Of a stretch of DNA of 64,000 bases, positions 8,962 to 19,151 are shown in pieces. This stretch comes from Puniceicoccaceae bacterium (GTDB lineage: Bacteria > Verrucomicrobiota > Verrucomicrobiia > Opitutales > JAFGAQ01). The stretch lies in NCBI GenBank assembly GCA_028285755.1, contig JANQOQ010000014.1:310001-374000 (forward strand), written 5' to 3'. The position numbers and the translations under genes were made by a program. The notes below the pieces were generated by a model. That model did not search any database and was not told the origin of the DNA. It saw nothing but the letters and a program-made list of their open reading frames with translations. Position 1 is the first letter of the stretch. Each line of letters starts with the position of its first letter.

Positions 8962-10383
8962 GTGATAACAAGTAGAGTCAATGGCCTGATGCGCCTTCAA
9001 ATGGGCATCATCTTTATATTCACACCCCTGTGGTTTGCGTTGCACATGGTATTGGGGGTGGAAATCACGGGTAGGATCACCTATGAGCAGACTGAATATA
9101 CCCTCTATTTTCTAGGTATTATTTTTGCACAGTTCAGCCGCTTTACCAGTCAGTCCAATGCCTCTGCAACAGAAGATGGTTCCAATGATTGGCTCGAATC
9201 ACTCAATAAGGCAAACAAGGACATCTTAATCCTGGCTACGGTTCTCTTCGCGATCGTCTTTGTTACCAAGGATAAGGGAATCTCACGTATATTCCTGAGT
9301 AATTTCCTGATCACCCTTTGGCCCATGCTGGCGTTGTTGTATCGCTTTCTTCCCAAATTCATCTCCAACTATGTTTTCGGTAAAAACTACCGCTTTAAAA
9401 CGGCCATTATCGGAGGCACCAATCTGATCAATTCCATAGATTCGCTACTCTATGATTTTCAGCGATCAGGCTTTGAGCTGAAGGGTTTAATCAGTATCGA
9501 TGCCAATGCCAAGGAGCTGCAGGACAGTCCTTACGAGACCTTAGGTTCTGTTGAGAATATTGAAACGATTTTTGACAAACACCAGATCGACCAGGTGGTT
9601 GTGCTTGAGTCGATCAAATCCCGGGAGTGGTTTAATCGCATTTTTCGTGCATGTGATGCCTTCGGTGTACACGTCTTAGTGTATAATTTCTGGCAGGAGT
9701 ATTTTGATCAGCCGGTACACTTTACCAAGCAGGGGGTTCATACCTACTTCTCTTTTCAGGAAGAACCTTTGCAAAGTCCATTCAGCCGCATTGTTAAAAG
9801 ACTCTTTGATATAGTAGTATCTCTACCTGTTGTTGTATTGGTGCTACCCCCGCTTTGCCTCTGGGTTAAACTGGTGCAGATGCGACAGGCGCCCGGACCC
9901 TTGTTCTTTAAGCAGGAACGCACGGGCCTACAAAAGCATCGCTTCGGTATCTATAAATTCCGCTCCATGTATGCGAAGGATTCAACCAAGGAGAAAGAGG
10001 CCAAGCAGGCAACCCCGGGAGATAGCCGTATTTATCCTTTCGGTGCATTCATGCGCAATCGCAGCATCGACGAATTTCCCCAGTTCCTGAATATACTCAA
10101 AGGGGATATGAGCCTCGTGGGACCTCGCCCACATCTTATCCAACACGATGAGCTGTTCCAAAAAAGTGTTTCTACCTATCGTATCCGACATTTTGTTAAA
10201 CCCGGTTTGACTGGTCTGGCGCAGGTCAATGGTTTTCGCGGAGAAGTGACCAGTGAGGAGCTCATTAATGCCCGCGTGCGTTATGATATTGCCTATATTA
10301 ACTCCTGGTCCATTTGGCTGGATATCGATCTGGTCATCAAAACATTCTCTGAGCTTTTGTATCCTTCCCAGAAAGCTTACTAG
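8962..10383 (+). CDS. Polyprenyl-phosphate sugar-1-phosphate transferase (WcaJ-type initiator of polysaccharide synthesis)
   Basis: An integral membrane enzyme that should transfer a sugar-1-phosphate, usually glucose or galactose, from a UDP-sugar to undecaprenyl phosphate as the first step of exopolysaccharide assembly. Four N-terminal membrane segments (within residues 12-130) are followed by a soluble CoA-binding-3-type domain (about 140-250, TAIIGGTNLINSID) and a C-terminal bacterial sugar transferase domain with a re-entrant hydrophobic segment (about 285-305), FFKQERTGLQ, YKFRSMY, DEFPQFLNILKGDMSLVGPRPH and KPGLTGLAQVNGFRGE. The start is a GTG at 8962; an in-frame ATG at 8989 would remove nine residues. 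It is isolated here, but the large glycosyltransferase cluster at 54-64 kb shows no initiator of its own inside the window. Confidence 0.88.
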   Translation: MITSRVNGLMRLQMGIIFIFTPLWFALHMVLGVEITGRITYEQTEYTLYFLGIIFAQFSRFTSQSNASATEDGSNDWLESLNKANKDILILATVLFAIVFVTKDKGISRIFLSNFLITLWPMLALLYRFLPKFISNYVFGKNYRFKTAIIGGTNLINSIDSLLYDFQRSGFELKGLISIDANAKELQDSPYETLGSVENIETIFDKHQIDQVVVLESIKSREWFNRIFRACDAFGVHVLVYNFWQEYFDQPVHFTKQGVHTYFSFQEEPLQSPFSRIVKRLFDIVVSLPVVVLVLPPLCLWVKLVQMRQAPGPLFFKQERTGLQKHRFGIYKFRSMYAKDSTKEKEAKQATPGDSRIYPFGAFMRNRSIDEFPQFLNILKGDMSLVGPRPHLIQHDELFQKSVSTYRIRHFVKPGLTGLAQVNGFRGEVTSEELINARVRYDIAYINSWSIWLDIDLVIKTFSELLYPSQKAY

Positions 10384-10412
10384 AGCGGTTTGTCAGTAAG
10401 AACAGTATCCCC

Positions 10413-11717
10413 TTAAGGTTGCCATTCTAGAATGTAAACTGGTTGAGGGGGCATATCTTCGACACCTTCACTATCTCCTTGTCCCACCCTTTGTACATAG
10501 ACGTGCATCTGCTTTTTTCGATTCCACAGCTCGGTATCGTAACTGGGCTCCCACATATCTACCGAAAATTGAGTGAGATCCTTAAAATACCAGTCATTTT
10601 TGCGGATATCCTCATTAATGGCTACGCTTACACGATTCCCGCGTTCGATATCCCTGAATAATAGGTAAGCTCTAGTGGTTTCGCCTCTCGAGTCGGCAAG
10701 AATCTGGCAACGGGATATGGGAATCCGTTTGGTACCTCCTCCACTGAGCGTGAAAGGTGTCGTACGTTTACTGATTTGCCTTGTCTGCCATTGTGCACCA
10801 TCGTGATAGACCAGATGATACTGAGGCACTAATTCGCCCTCGGGCCTCCAATAGCTAGCGATGTAAGGGTTGCCCTCAGTATCGGTGGTCATGGAAGTGG
10901 TATTGATGAGCTCGTGAGCCTGGGGAATGTAGGCGGCATACTCAGCGGTGGCTTGCGTAATGGGTAGCTCGTAGACCTCCGCATTGCTCTTTTGCCAGGT
11001 AAGGCCACCATCCGTTGATTTCGCATAAGCCATATCATGATTCGTAGCCACATTCGGGGATTCACGCCATACCCAGGAGAGGTGTATATTCCCCCTTGGG
11101 TCTACGCACATTTGCCAGTAGGCATTACGTTCTCCCTCACCGCTGATCAGGTTTTCATGGAGTTGTGTCCATTCTTGGGTCTGGGTGTCGTAATGATTTA
11201 GAATGAGGTTTCCAGCGCCGGATTTTCCACTGCGATAGGCAAAAATGAGATTACCATTAGCGAGGCGGTAAAATTCGGGATAAGTGACTCTATCTTCGTT
11301 TTTCCCGGTCATAGCCATTTTGGAGGTAAGTTCCAGAGATCCGGGAGCAACACTGCGACTATAACGTAACGGGTGATTATGGTGATCCCAGGACATATGC
11401 AGGTAACCCTCCCCATCTACCATTATGCTAATTGAGTTGTGAGCGTCGTATATATCACCTTTATACTGAGTCTTTTGAATATCCCATTGCTCACTCTTCA
11501 GGTGTCTTTTTGCGAGCATCACATGCCCACCCTTATCATAGTAGGCCACGTATTGCGTACCTTCATGGCTGACTACTGAATTTCTCCTCAGGATATTGGC
11601 ATTTATTGAATTTTTGGACCACGCCTTCTCCAAAGGAATGAGATTTGGGTTACCCTGGGCGGTACTACTTGGATAAAAGAAAAGTAAAACGAGTAAGATC
11701 GTGTATAACAGATTCAT
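10413..11717 (-). CDS. Secreted BNR-4 repeat beta-propeller protein, possible polysaccharide lyase or hydrolase
   Basis: A 434-residue protein. The start at 11717 is chosen because it opens directly on a Sec signal (MNLLYTILLVLLFFYPSSTAQ); the upstream ATG at 11789 would add 24 residues unlike a signal. The mature protein shows repeated beta-propeller blades with BNR-like turns (STDGGLTWQ, VDGEGYLHMSWDH, VDPRGNIHLSWVW), and two conserved His-rich stretches, DAHNSIS and WDHHNHPLRY. This pattern fits the BNR-4 family, some members of which are linked to ulvan-type polysaccharide lyases that use histidine and tyrosine; that link is from memory and inference, and no catalytic residue is proven here. 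It could equally be a non-catalytic binding protein. It is convergent with the sugar transferase and divergent from metK. Confidence 0.65.
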   Translation of the reverse strand: MNLLYTILLVLLFFYPSSTAQGNPNLIPLEKAWSKNSINANILRRNSVVSHEGTQYVAYYDKGGHVMLAKRHLKSEQWDIQKTQYKGDIYDAHNSISIMVDGEGYLHMSWDHHNHPLRYSRSVAPGSLELTSKMAMTGKNEDRVTYPEFYRLANGNLIFAYRSGKSGAGNLILNHYDTQTQEWTQLHENLISGEGERNAYWQMCVDPRGNIHLSWVWRESPNVATNHDMAYAKSTDGGLTWQKSNAEVYELPITQATAEYAAYIPQAHELINTTSMTTDTEGNPYIASYWRPEGELVPQYHLVYHDGAQWQTRQISKRTTPFTLSGGGTKRIPISRCQILADSRGETTRAYLLFRDIERGNRVSVAINEDIRKNDWYFKDLTQFSVDMWEPSYDTELWNRKKQMHVYVQRVGQGDSEGVEDMPPQPVYILEWQP

Positions 11718-11880
11718 TTGTATGCGATATATTGCTAGCGTATTGGAAATCACTCTAAATTCAATAGCGACCTGGCATTGTAATTGCACTCCTCAAGCGG
11801 CATATTTGAGCGCTTAACGATTCAAAACTTGATTTTGCAGGATAAAATTGCAAGGTTCGCCGTTTCGTCACAATAAGATC

Positions 11881-13059
11881 ATGTTAAGTAAGTTTATTTT
11901 TTCCTCAGAGTCGGTAGGCGAGGGCCATCCGGACAAGGTAGCAGATTATGTTTCGGACAGCGTGCTGGATGCATGCCTGGAGCAGGATCCTAAAAGCCGG
12001 GTTGCTTGTGAGACACTCGTAAAGAGTAACTGTGTTTTTCTCGCAGGAGAGATTACCACATCTGCTAAATTTAACTACGAAGAGGTCGTCAAGGATGCCA
12101 TTCGTGAAATCGGATATGTGAATGATGATGATGTCTTTCACGCGGATAAAGTATTTCTGGTAAACGCACTCACTTCCCAGTCGCCGGATATCGCCCAGGG
12201 CGTAGATGCAGCAGGCGCGGAAGGTAAGAAAACTGAAGAGCAGGGTGCGGGTGACCAGGGTATCATGTTTGGGTATGCCAGCAATGAAACGCCCGAGCTT
12301 ATGCCGGCTCCGGTCATGTTTGCACACCGCATTTTGCGCAAGCTTGCCGATATCCGCAAAAAAACAGACCAGGCTCCCTGGTTGCGCCCGGACTGTAAGT
12401 CGCAGGTGGCTGTGCGTTATGATGAAGGCAAAATGGTCTCGATTGAAAATGTCGTCATTTCCACCCAGCACGCCGAGGGCGTTACTCAGCCCGAAATTGA
12501 GTCTTTCTGCATCGAGAATGTGATCAAAGACATCATTCCGGCAGAGCTGCTTACGGAGGAGACTGAGTATTTTATTAATCCTACCGGTAAATTCGTAGTG
12601 GGTGGCCCTCAGGGAGACGCAGGTCTCACCGGTCGTAAGATCATCGTAGATACTTACGGAGGTTGGGGACGTCACGGGGGGGGTGCCTTCTCCGGTAAAG
12701 ACCCTTCAAAGGTAGACCGTTCGGCTGCATATATGTGCCGATGGGTTGCCAAAAATATCGTCGCAGCGGGCCTGGCCGATATCGTCGAAATCCAAATCGC
12801 TTATGCGATTGGCTATCCGGAGCCCCTCAGCATTGCGATCGATACCTTTGAAACCGGTAAGTATTCAGACGAGCTCATTGCCAACGCAGTGCGTGATACT
12901 TTCAGCTTTAAACCGGCAGCCATTGTTGAGCAACTGGACCTGTTGCGTCCGATTTATCGGGGCACAACTCATTATGGTCACTTTGGAAAAGCAGATCTGC
13001 CCTGGGAGCAGACAAATAAGGCCGAGGCGCTTGCAGCATACATCAAAGCCAATAGCTAG
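11881..13059 (+). CDS. metK: S-adenosylmethionine synthase
   Basis: Makes SAM from methionine and ATP. The start at 11881 ([19 protein letters not shown]) gives a normal 392-residue protein; the upstream ATG at 11848 adds 11 residues not seen in the family. Signatures include [14 protein letters not shown], the [12 protein letters not shown] substrate loop, [18 protein letters not shown], and the phosphate-binding loop [19 protein letters not shown] short 17-bp gap leads to ahcY, so the SAM-forming and SAH-recycling enzymes are probably one transcript. I looked in the 163-bp upstream gap for a SAM riboswitch and saw no convincing one. Confidence 0.97.
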   Translation: MLSKFIFSSESVGEGHPDKVADYVSDSVLDACLEQDPKSRVACETLVKSNCVFLAGEITTSAKFNYEEVVKDAIREIGYVNDDDVFHADKVFLVNALTSQSPDIAQGVDAAGAEGKKTEEQGAGDQGIMFGYASNETPELMPAPVMFAHRILRKLADIRKKTDQAPWLRPDCKSQVAVRYDEGKMVSIENVVISTQHAEGVTQPEIESFCIENVIKDIIPAELLTEETEYFINPTGKFVVGGPQGDAGLTGRKIIVDTYGGWGRHGGGAFSGKDPSKVDRSAAYMCRWVAKNIVAAGLADIVEIQIAYAIGYPEPLSIAIDTFETGKYSDELIANAVRDTFSFKPAAIVEQLDLLRPIYRGTTHYGHFGKADLPWEQTNKAEALAAYIKANS

Positions 13060-13076
13060 TAAATTAACTTATAAGC

Positions 13077-14516
13077 ATGAAAACTCAAAATTCCGTAGAA
13101 GCACCGGTAGTCACTGAAGACTACAAGGTGGCAGATATTTCACAGGCAGATCACGGACGCCGCGAAATTAACATCGCTGAAAAGGAGATGCCGGGCCTCA
13201 TGGCGATTCGTGAAAAGCACAAAGCATCCAAACCGCTCTCCGGCGTACGCATTATGGGTTCATTGCACATGACCATCCAAACGGCCGTGCTCATTGAGAC
13301 CCTTGTCGATCTGGGTGCGGATGTGCGCTGGTGTAGCTGCAATATCTTTTCAACCCAGGATCATGCAGCTGCAGCGATTGCTGTTGCAGGCGTGCCGGTA
13401 TTTGCATGGAAGGGCGAGACCCTTGAGGAATACTGGTGGTGCACCTACAAAGCACTCACCTGGCCGGACGGCAAGGGCCCTCAGCTCATCGTGGACGATG
13501 GGGGAGACGCCACATTGCTCATCCACAAAGGTTATGAGCTCGAAAATGGAGATGATTGGGTAAACACCCCATCCGGAAGCGAAGAAGAAGGTATCATCAA
13601 AGAGAAGCTTAAGGAAGTTTACCAGGAAAACCCGCTTCATTGGCAAGGCGTTGTCAAGGAGTGGAAGGGTGTCTCTGAGGAAACCACCACAGGTGTTCAC
13701 CGCCTCTATCGCATGCAGGAAGAAGGTAAACTGCTCGTACCCGCGATCAATGTAAATGACTCGGTCACTAAGTCCAAATTCGACAATCTCTATGGCTGCC
13801 GCGAATCCCTGATCGACGGAATCAAACGTGCCACCGACGTAATGATTGCCGGTAAAGTTGCAGTCGTTTGTGGTTACGGCGATGTTGGTAAAGGTTGCGC
13901 GCAGGCACTTCGTGGTATGGGCGCGATCGTAATCGTTACCGAGATCGACCCGATCTGTGCATTGCAGGCTGCGATGGAGGGTTACCGGGTAATGACCGTG
14001 GAAGATGCGCTTCCTGAAGGAGACATTTACGTAACCACTACGGGTAATTACGACATCATTACCTATGAGCACATGAAGGCGATGAAGGATCAGGCTATCG
14101 TGTGCAATATCGGCCACTTCGATAACGAAATCCAGATGGCCAAGCTCAATGATGATCCTACCGTAAAAAGGCTTCAGGTAAAGCCACAGGTCGATCAGTA
14201 TTTCTTCGCAGATGGTAAGTCCATTTTTGTGTTGGCCGAAGGCCGCCTCGTGAATCTGGGTTGTGCGACCGGTCACCCCTCATTCGTAATGTCCAACTCG
14301 TTTGCGAATCAGGTACTGGCACAGGTTGAGTTGTGGGAGCAGCTTGAAAAATACACACCCGGAGTATATATTTTACCTAAACATGTGGATGAGGAGGTAG
14401 CGCGTTTGCACCTGGACCGCATCGGTGCAAAACTCACCAAACTCACCCTCGAGCAGGCAGACTACATCGGCGTAAAAGTCGAGGGCCCCTACAAACAGGA
14501 ACACTACAAATATTAG
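13077..14516 (+). CDS. ahcY: S-adenosylhomocysteine hydrolase
   Basis: Reversible hydrolysis of S-adenosylhomocysteine to adenosine and homocysteine, which relieves product inhibition of methyltransferases. All hallmarks are present in 479 residues: [41 protein letters not shown], the NAD-binding loop [32 protein letters not shown], and the C-terminal [10 protein letters not shown] that closes the neighbouring active site. The insert near residues 160-200, typical of the longer bacterial form, is present. It is cotranscribed with metK, and a hairpin follows about 12 bp after its stop codon. Confidence 0.97.
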   Translation: MKTQNSVEAPVVTEDYKVADISQADHGRREINIAEKEMPGLMAIREKHKASKPLSGVRIMGSLHMTIQTAVLIETLVDLGADVRWCSCNIFSTQDHAAAAIAVAGVPVFAWKGETLEEYWWCTYKALTWPDGKGPQLIVDDGGDATLLIHKGYELENGDDWVNTPSGSEEEGIIKEKLKEVYQENPLHWQGVVKEWKGVSEETTTGVHRLYRMQEEGKLLVPAINVNDSVTKSKFDNLYGCRESLIDGIKRATDVMIAGKVAVVCGYGDVGKGCAQALRGMGAIVIVTEIDPICALQAAMEGYRVMTVEDALPEGDIYVTTTGNYDIITYEHMKAMKDQAIVCNIGHFDNEIQMAKLNDDPTVKRLQVKPQVDQYFFADGKSIFVLAEGRLVNLGCATGHPSFVMSNSFANQVLAQVELWEQLEKYTPGVYILPKHVDEEVARLHLDRIGAKLTKLTLEQADYIGVKVEGPYKQEHYKY

Positions 14517-14525
14517 TCACTTTTT

Positions 14526-14560
14526 TAGGGTCCGAGGTTAAATTCGGGCCCTTATTGTTT
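14526..14560 (+). terminator. Intrinsic terminator after metK-ahcY
   Basis: Stem GGGTCCGA (14528-14535) pairs with TCGGGCCC (14544-14551), with one G-T pair, around an eight-base loop; a T-rich tail (TTATTGTTT) follows. It separates ahcY from the next operon, whose first ATG is at 14565. Confidence 0.6.
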
Positions 14561-14564
14561 AATC

Positions 14565-14972
14565 ATGGCGGAAAAGAGCTTCTCAGAAGTTGTTGATGTT
14601 ATCATCAAGAAGGACCCCCGCTACCGCAAGGGGGTTTACTTTTTTGTGAGAAGTGCACTGGACTTTACGCTCAAAAACATGAAAAAGCGCGGCGATACCG
14701 GACCCACCAGCCATGTTTCGGGGCAGCAGCTGCTGAGTGGCATTCGTGAATTCGCGATTGATCAGTTTGGCCCGCTGACGCCCACTGTATTTGATTATTG
14801 GAATATCCGGCAGAGCGGTGATTTTGGAAATGTCGTGTTTAATCTTATCGATGTCGGGGTGCTGGGTAAAAATGAGCAGGACAGTATCCAGGATTTCGAA
14901 AACGGGCTCGATTTCAAGGAAGCCTTTGTAGATCCCTACCTGCCGAGCGACTTTCAGAAGAAAGCGGAATAA
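14565..14972 (+). CDS. Minf_1886 family conserved protein
   Basis: A 135-residue soluble protein of the family named after Minf_1886, known mainly from Verrucomicrobia and Planctomycetes, with no assigned biochemical role. Recognisable conserved stretches are DPRYRKGVYFFVRSALDFT near the N-terminus, HVSGQQLLSGIREFAIDQFGP in the middle, and RQSGDFGNVVFNLIDVGVLGKN. No catalytic or metal-binding motif is apparent. It begins the operon that continues with hisC only 5 bp downstream and is the clearest taxonomic marker in the window. Confidence 0.8.
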   Translation: MAEKSFSEVVDVIIKKDPRYRKGVYFFVRSALDFTLKNMKKRGDTGPTSHVSGQQLLSGIREFAIDQFGPLTPTVFDYWNIRQSGDFGNVVFNLIDVGVLGKNEQDSIQDFENGLDFKEAFVDPYLPSDFQKKAE

Positions 14973-14977
14973 GTGCG

Positions 14978-16072
14978 ATGAGCTTTGATGTGCAGGATTT
15001 TTTACCCGAGCGTGTGCAGTCTGCGCGTGCCTATGTACCAGGTAAGCAGATAAACACAACGGACTGGCTTAAGATCAATACGAACGAGTTTCCTTATGCC
15101 CCAAGTCCCAAGGTCGCAGAAGCAGTCACAAAGGCCTGTAAGGATTTGCGACTTTATCCCGAGCCCACAGGGGAGGCGCTGCGTATGGCTTTGGCCAAGA
15201 AGCACGAGGTTAAGCCTGAGCAAATATTACTCGGCAATGGTTGTGATGATATTCTCAATATCGCACTACGCACCTATTCAGATACTGGAGATATCATCGC
15301 GTATCTCAACCCCAGCTATTCACTCTACCCGGTGTTGATTCACAATCACGCAGCCCGGGGCCTGCCCATTGAGTATTTGCCTGACTTTGAGTTTCCACTG
15401 GAGGCCGCTACCGGTGCAGACTATCGGATGCTCTTTTTGACCTCACCGAATGCCCCCTCGGGTGTTGGCATTTCCAATGTGTCGATCCGCCAAGTTCTCA
15501 GCCAGAAACGGGCGATGACCGTGATCGATGAGACATACAGCGATTTTGCTGAAGAAACTACAGTACCTTTAATCGCCGAATATCCCCACTTAATCATCGC
15601 AAAGAGCTTTTCCAAGACCTACGGACTTGCAGGCCTGCGGGTAGGCTACGCGATCGGCCACGCGTCCGTGATTGCTGAAATGCACAAGATTCGGGATGTC
15701 TACAATGTGAATCGCCTTTCACAGGCCGGAGCACTCGCGGCATTGCAGGATACTGAATATTATGGCACAAAACAGGCGGAAATCATGCGAGCCCGTGAGG
15801 ATTTCCAGATTTTCCTACAAAACGTACTGCGCTGGAAAACGCTTCCGAGTCAGACCAATTTTTTATTCACTTATCCGCAACGACCGGGTGATTCAGAACC
15901 AACTGGTAACCTGGCTAAGGAATTATATAACTTTCTCGTTGAGAAAAAGATATTAGTACGCTACTTTTCCAGCCATCCTTCTATTGAGTCCGGCATACGC
16001 ATATCAATTGCTCAGCCCGATGAAATGGAGTTTTTAAAATCACAATTATTAGCATGGACGCGCAACGTATAG
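14978..16072 (+). CDS. hisC: Histidinol-phosphate aminotransferase
   Basis: A PLP aminotransferase of fold type I that converts imidazole acetol phosphate and glutamate to histidinol phosphate. The 364-residue length is normal. Evidence: the N-terminal [15 protein letters not shown] pattern, [15 protein letters not shown], the region [23 protein letters not shown] with the PLP-binding Asp and Tyr, the Schiff-base lysine in [18 protein letters not shown], and the late arginine of SGIRISI. It lies 5 bp after the Minf_1886 gene and overlaps hisB by 19 bp, implying translational coupling. Confidence 0.95.
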   Translation: MSFDVQDFLPERVQSARAYVPGKQINTTDWLKINTNEFPYAPSPKVAEAVTKACKDLRLYPEPTGEALRMALAKKHEVKPEQILLGNGCDDILNIALRTYSDTGDIIAYLNPSYSLYPVLIHNHAARGLPIEYLPDFEFPLEAATGADYRMLFLTSPNAPSGVGISNVSIRQVLSQKRAMTVIDETYSDFAEETTVPLIAEYPHLIIAKSFSKTYGLAGLRVGYAIGHASVIAEMHKIRDVYNVNRLSQAGALAALQDTEYYGTKQAEIMRAREDFQIFLQNVLRWKTLPSQTNFLFTYPQRPGDSEPTGNLAKELYNFLVEKKILVRYFSSHPSIESGIRISIAQPDEMEFLKSQLLAWTRNV

Positions 16073-16650
16073 CGAAAATCGAACGCAATACCCGTGAAAC
16101 GCAGATAAGCCTGGAGCTTTCTGTGGATGGGCAGGGCGTATTTGAAGGAAGCAGCGGGGTTCCTTTTATGGATCACCTCTTCACGCTTTTTTGCCGTCAT
16201 GGTGCATTTGATATCAAGCTTGAGGCAACCGGTGATATCGAAGTGGATTATCACCACCTCGTAGAAGATCTCGGCATCGTCTTGGGTGAAGCCTACAAGG
16301 AAGCATTGGGCGAAAAACGGGGCATCAACCGCTACGGTATGATGTATCTCCCCATGGATGAGACTCTGGTTCGCTGTGTTGTGGATATCAGCAACCGAGC
16401 CTACCTGGTCTACGAAGTTCGCTACCAGACACGCTTCATCCGAGACTTTAACGCGATGCTCCTGCGCGAATTCTTCCAGGGCTTCGTCAATGCCCTCGGT
16501 GCCAATTTACACATCAAGCTGGAGTATGGGGAAGAGCCACACCATGTCGCCGAAGCGCAATTTAAGGGTTTTGCGAGGGCGATGGATCAGGCGACAGCGA
16601 TCGATCCCCGTTTTCAGGGCGAAATCCCTTCCACTAAGGGTAAACTTTAA
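16054..16650 (+). CDS. hisB: Imidazoleglycerol-phosphate dehydratase
   Basis: The sixth step of histidine synthesis, a manganese-dependent dehydratase that forms 24-mers. The 198-residue single-domain form is present, without the phosphatase domain of enteric HisB. Motifs: [32 protein letters not shown], the second half repeat [15 protein letters not shown], and [16 protein letters not shown], which supply the histidine and glutamate metal ligands. Its start lies inside the end of hisC, and it is followed 11 bp later by hisH. Confidence 0.97.
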   Translation: MDAQRIAKIERNTRETQISLELSVDGQGVFEGSSGVPFMDHLFTLFCRHGAFDIKLEATGDIEVDYHHLVEDLGIVLGEAYKEALGEKRGINRYGMMYLPMDETLVRCVVDISNRAYLVYEVRYQTRFIRDFNAMLLREFFQGFVNALGANLHIKLEYGEEPHHVAEAQFKGFARAMDQATAIDPRFQGEIPSTKGKL

Positions 16651-16661
16651 GCCATTTCATA

Positions 16662-17282
16662 ATGTCAGCGGTTAAACTAGGCGTTATCGATTATGGTATG
16701 GGCAACCTCCACAGCGTGAAAAAGGCTTTTGAGCGGCTGGGGGCGGACGTGGATATCCTCACATCCCCGCCATCGCAGAATGGGTATGAAAAAATCGTAC
16801 TGCCGGGCGTGGGCAGCCTCGGGGATTGTATGGAGGGGCTGCGAAATCGCAACTTTGTGGACTTTATCAATGAGTGGATTGCTGCGGATCGGCCGTTTTT
16901 GGGCGTATGTCTCGGCTTGCAGGCGCTGTTTGATTATTCGGAGGAGAACGACACGGTGGGCCTCGGCATATTTCCGGGCAAAGTCATCCGCTTTCGGATC
17001 CCGCACGAATTCAAGGTGCCCCACATGGGCTGGAATGCCGTAAGTTTCAGCCCTAATCGGCAGGCCATGAATACGGGGCTTTCACCCTATCAGGATCAGT
17101 TTTATTTTGACCACAGCTACTATGTTTCCATCGAAGACGATTCGCTCATTTGGGGGAGCACTCAGCACAACCTTTCTTTTGTGAGTGCGGTTTCGCGCGG
17201 AAACTGCTATGCTACGCAATTTCACCCGGAAAAAAGTCAGGCTAAGGGTTTGCAAATATATGAAAACTTTTTGAATTTGTGA
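16662..17282 (+). CDS. hisH: Imidazole glycerol phosphate synthase, glutaminase subunit
   Basis: A class I glutamine amidotransferase that supplies ammonia to HisF. In 206 residues it shows GVIDYGMGNLHSVKKAFER, ILPGVG-type LPGVGSLGDCM, the nucleophile in LGVCLGLQALFD, and the His-Glu pair in ATQFHPEKSQAKG. The partner hisF and also hisA are not in the window, so this his operon is incomplete and the remaining genes must lie elsewhere. It lies 11 bp after hisB and 51 bp before gltA on the same strand. Confidence 0.95.
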   Translation: MSAVKLGVIDYGMGNLHSVKKAFERLGADVDILTSPPSQNGYEKIVLPGVGSLGDCMEGLRNRNFVDFINEWIAADRPFLGVCLGLQALFDYSEENDTVGLGIFPGKVIRFRIPHEFKVPHMGWNAVSFSPNRQAMNTGLSPYQDQFYFDHSYYVSIEDDSLIWGSTQHNLSFVSAVSRGNCYATQFHPEKSQAKGLQIYENFLNL

Positions 17283-17333
17283 GAGCAACTACAACGACAT
17301 ACACTATATTACTACGCTAACACCATTCCTAGC

Positions 17334-18623
17334 ATGGATAAAAAAGCAACGATTACTATTGAAGATCAGTCCTACGAATACCCCGTCATGGTTGGGACTG
17401 AAAATGAACACGCCATTGATCTGCGCAGTCTTCGCAAAGACACCGGGCATATTACTTTTGATGAGGGCTACGGAAATACGGGATCGTGCGAAAGTGAGAT
17501 CACATTCATCGATGGTGAAAAGGGTATATTGCGCAATCGCGGCTACTCCATTGAAGAACTGGCAGAACACTCATTTTTTATCGAAACCGCCTACCTGATC
17601 ATCTACGGGGAATTACCAACCAATGATGAATTGAGCGCCTTTCGCCTGAATATCGCGCACAATGCAAATGTACATACCCGTTTGGAAAATTTTATGTTGG
17701 GCTTCCCGCGTCGTTCGAGTCCCATGGCTGTGCTATCATCCATGCTGAATGCGCTGGGCACATATTATCCGCAGATGGCATCTAACAATCGCCAACAGGA
17801 TCTTGAGTATTTTGATGACGCTGCTGCATTCCTGATCTCAAAGGTGCGCACCCTGGCTGCCATGATCTATCGCAACCAAACGGGGCAGCCCTACATCTAC
17901 CCGCGCAACGATTTACATTACGCAGGCAATTTTCTGCACATGATGTTCTCGGAACCCTACCATGATTATGAGGATCGCAGTGGATTAACGAATGCGCTGG
18001 ACCTCTTCTTTATGTTGCATGCGGATCACGAGCAAAATTGTAGTACATCCACCGTGCGCATGGTAGCCTCCAGCGGTGCGAATCTGTTCGCATCCATTTC
18101 TGCAGGGGTTTGCGCTCTTTGGGGCCCGCTTCATGGCGGCGCGAATACAGCGGTAGTGCGTATGCTTGAGGAGATCTACCGCACTGGGGATGATGGTAGT
18201 AAATTCATAGAAAACGCGAAAAATGGTAAAGCCAAGCTCATGGGCTTTGGCCACCGCGTTTATAAAAATTACGACCCACGCGCTAAAATCGTAGGCCGCG
18301 TTGCCGAGGGTATAGTGCAGAAAATGGGAATCAAGGATCCGCTTCTGGACATTGCTAAAAACCTGGAGCAAGCTGCATTAAATGACGACTATTTTGTAGA
18401 GCGCAAACTCTACCCGAATGTGGACTTCTACAGCGGTATAATCCTGAAGGCTGCAGGCATTCCGGTAGATATGTTTACGGTGATGTTTGCCATTGGTCGT
18501 ATGCCCGGCTGGATCGCCAATTGGCGTGAGATTGCACTGAATCCTGCGTCGCGCATCCACCGCCCACGTCAGATTTACACAGGCTCGCATCTGCGCCCGT
18601 ACGTTCCGATAGATCAACGATAG
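17334..18623 (+). CDS. gltA: Citrate synthase
   Basis: Condenses acetyl-CoA and oxaloacetate at the entry of the TCA cycle. The 429 residues match the type II (hexameric, Gram-negative) form, with an N-terminal beta-rich segment of about 50 residues. Catalytic regions are present: [46 protein letters not shown] with the second histidine, and [16 protein letters not shown] with the aspartate. C-terminal [11 protein letters not shown] and RPRQIYTG are also typical. It follows hisH by 51 bp and precedes the SRPBCC gene by 12 bp, so it may share the histidine operon transcript. Confidence 0.97.
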   Translation: MDKKATITIEDQSYEYPVMVGTENEHAIDLRSLRKDTGHITFDEGYGNTGSCESEITFIDGEKGILRNRGYSIEELAEHSFFIETAYLIIYGELPTNDELSAFRLNIAHNANVHTRLENFMLGFPRRSSPMAVLSSMLNALGTYYPQMASNNRQQDLEYFDDAAAFLISKVRTLAAMIYRNQTGQPYIYPRNDLHYAGNFLHMMFSEPYHDYEDRSGLTNALDLFFMLHADHEQNCSTSTVRMVASSGANLFASISAGVCALWGPLHGGANTAVVRMLEEIYRTGDDGSKFIENAKNGKAKLMGFGHRVYKNYDPRAKIVGRVAEGIVQKMGIKDPLLDIAKNLEQAALNDDYFVERKLYPNVDFYSGIILKAAGIPVDMFTVMFAIGRMPGWIANWREIALNPASRIHRPRQIYTGSHLRPYVPIDQR

Positions 18624-18635
18624 AAGAACCTCCTT

Positions 18636-19088
18636 ATGCCCCAAAAAACCCTCAGCTTCAGTATAGATATCAATGCACCGCGTGAGCATGTATGGAAGTG
18701 CATGCTCGATGCCGAAACCTTCAAGCAGTGGACGGCTGCCTATACGCCCGGTTCCCACTATGAAGGGAGTTGGGAGCAGGGAGCGACCATCCGTTTCCTG
18801 AATCCTGAGAAGGATGGAATGTTAGCGGAAATTGCGGAGAATCGATACCTGGAACATATTTCGATTCGCCATTACGGCTATGTCATGAAAGGGGTGGATG
18901 ACACAACAAGCGATGCAGTCAAAGCAATGCAGGATTCATACGAAAAGTATACGTTTGCCGAAGTTGCTGGCGGAACTAAGCTCGAAATCACCATGGATAC
19001 CTCGGAGGACTATGAATCATTTCTTAATGAAACCACCCCTAAAGCCATGGCGCTTCTGAAGGAGCTTTGCGAAGCCGCAGAGTCTTAA
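18636..19088 (+). CDS. SRPBCC (START-like) family protein
   Basis: A 150-residue soluble protein of the Bet v1/AHSA1-like fold. The N-terminal strand SFSIDINAPREHVWKCMLD, then TFKQWTAAYTPGSHYEGSWEQG and later EITMDTSEDYESFLNE, follow the usual helix-grip pattern that forms a hydrophobic cavity. Members bind lipids or other hydrophobic ligands or act as Hsp90 co-chaperones, but the ligand cannot be read from sequence. It starts 12 bp after gltA and is probably the last gene of that transcript; the sulfatase 63 bp downstream has a different character and is treated as a separate unit. Confidence 0.75.
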   Translation: MPQKTLSFSIDINAPREHVWKCMLDAETFKQWTAAYTPGSHYEGSWEQGATIRFLNPEKDGMLAEIAENRYLEHISIRHYGYVMKGVDDTTSDAVKAMQDSYEKYTFAEVAGGTKLEITMDTSEDYESFLNETTPKAMALLKELCEAAES

Positions 19089-19151
19089 AAAGATTTCATC
19101 CTTTTACGCTCGTTCGCAAGCGGGAATCACATACCTTTATATGTGATGACC

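Noticed and set aside
11718-11880. Possible SAM riboswitch upstream of metK
   Set aside because: Short stems can be drawn (for example AAGCG/CGCTT) and an ATTGCACTCC run is present, but the downstream conserved parts of SAM-II, SAM-V or SAM-I were not found.
12000-12675. Antisense frame of about 250 codons inside metK
   Set aside because: It is a codon-bias shadow of metK with no recognisable protein features.
13350-14276. Long antisense frame of about 300 codons inside ahcY
   Set aside because: It is a shadow of the strongly supported ahcY reading frame and resembles no protein family.
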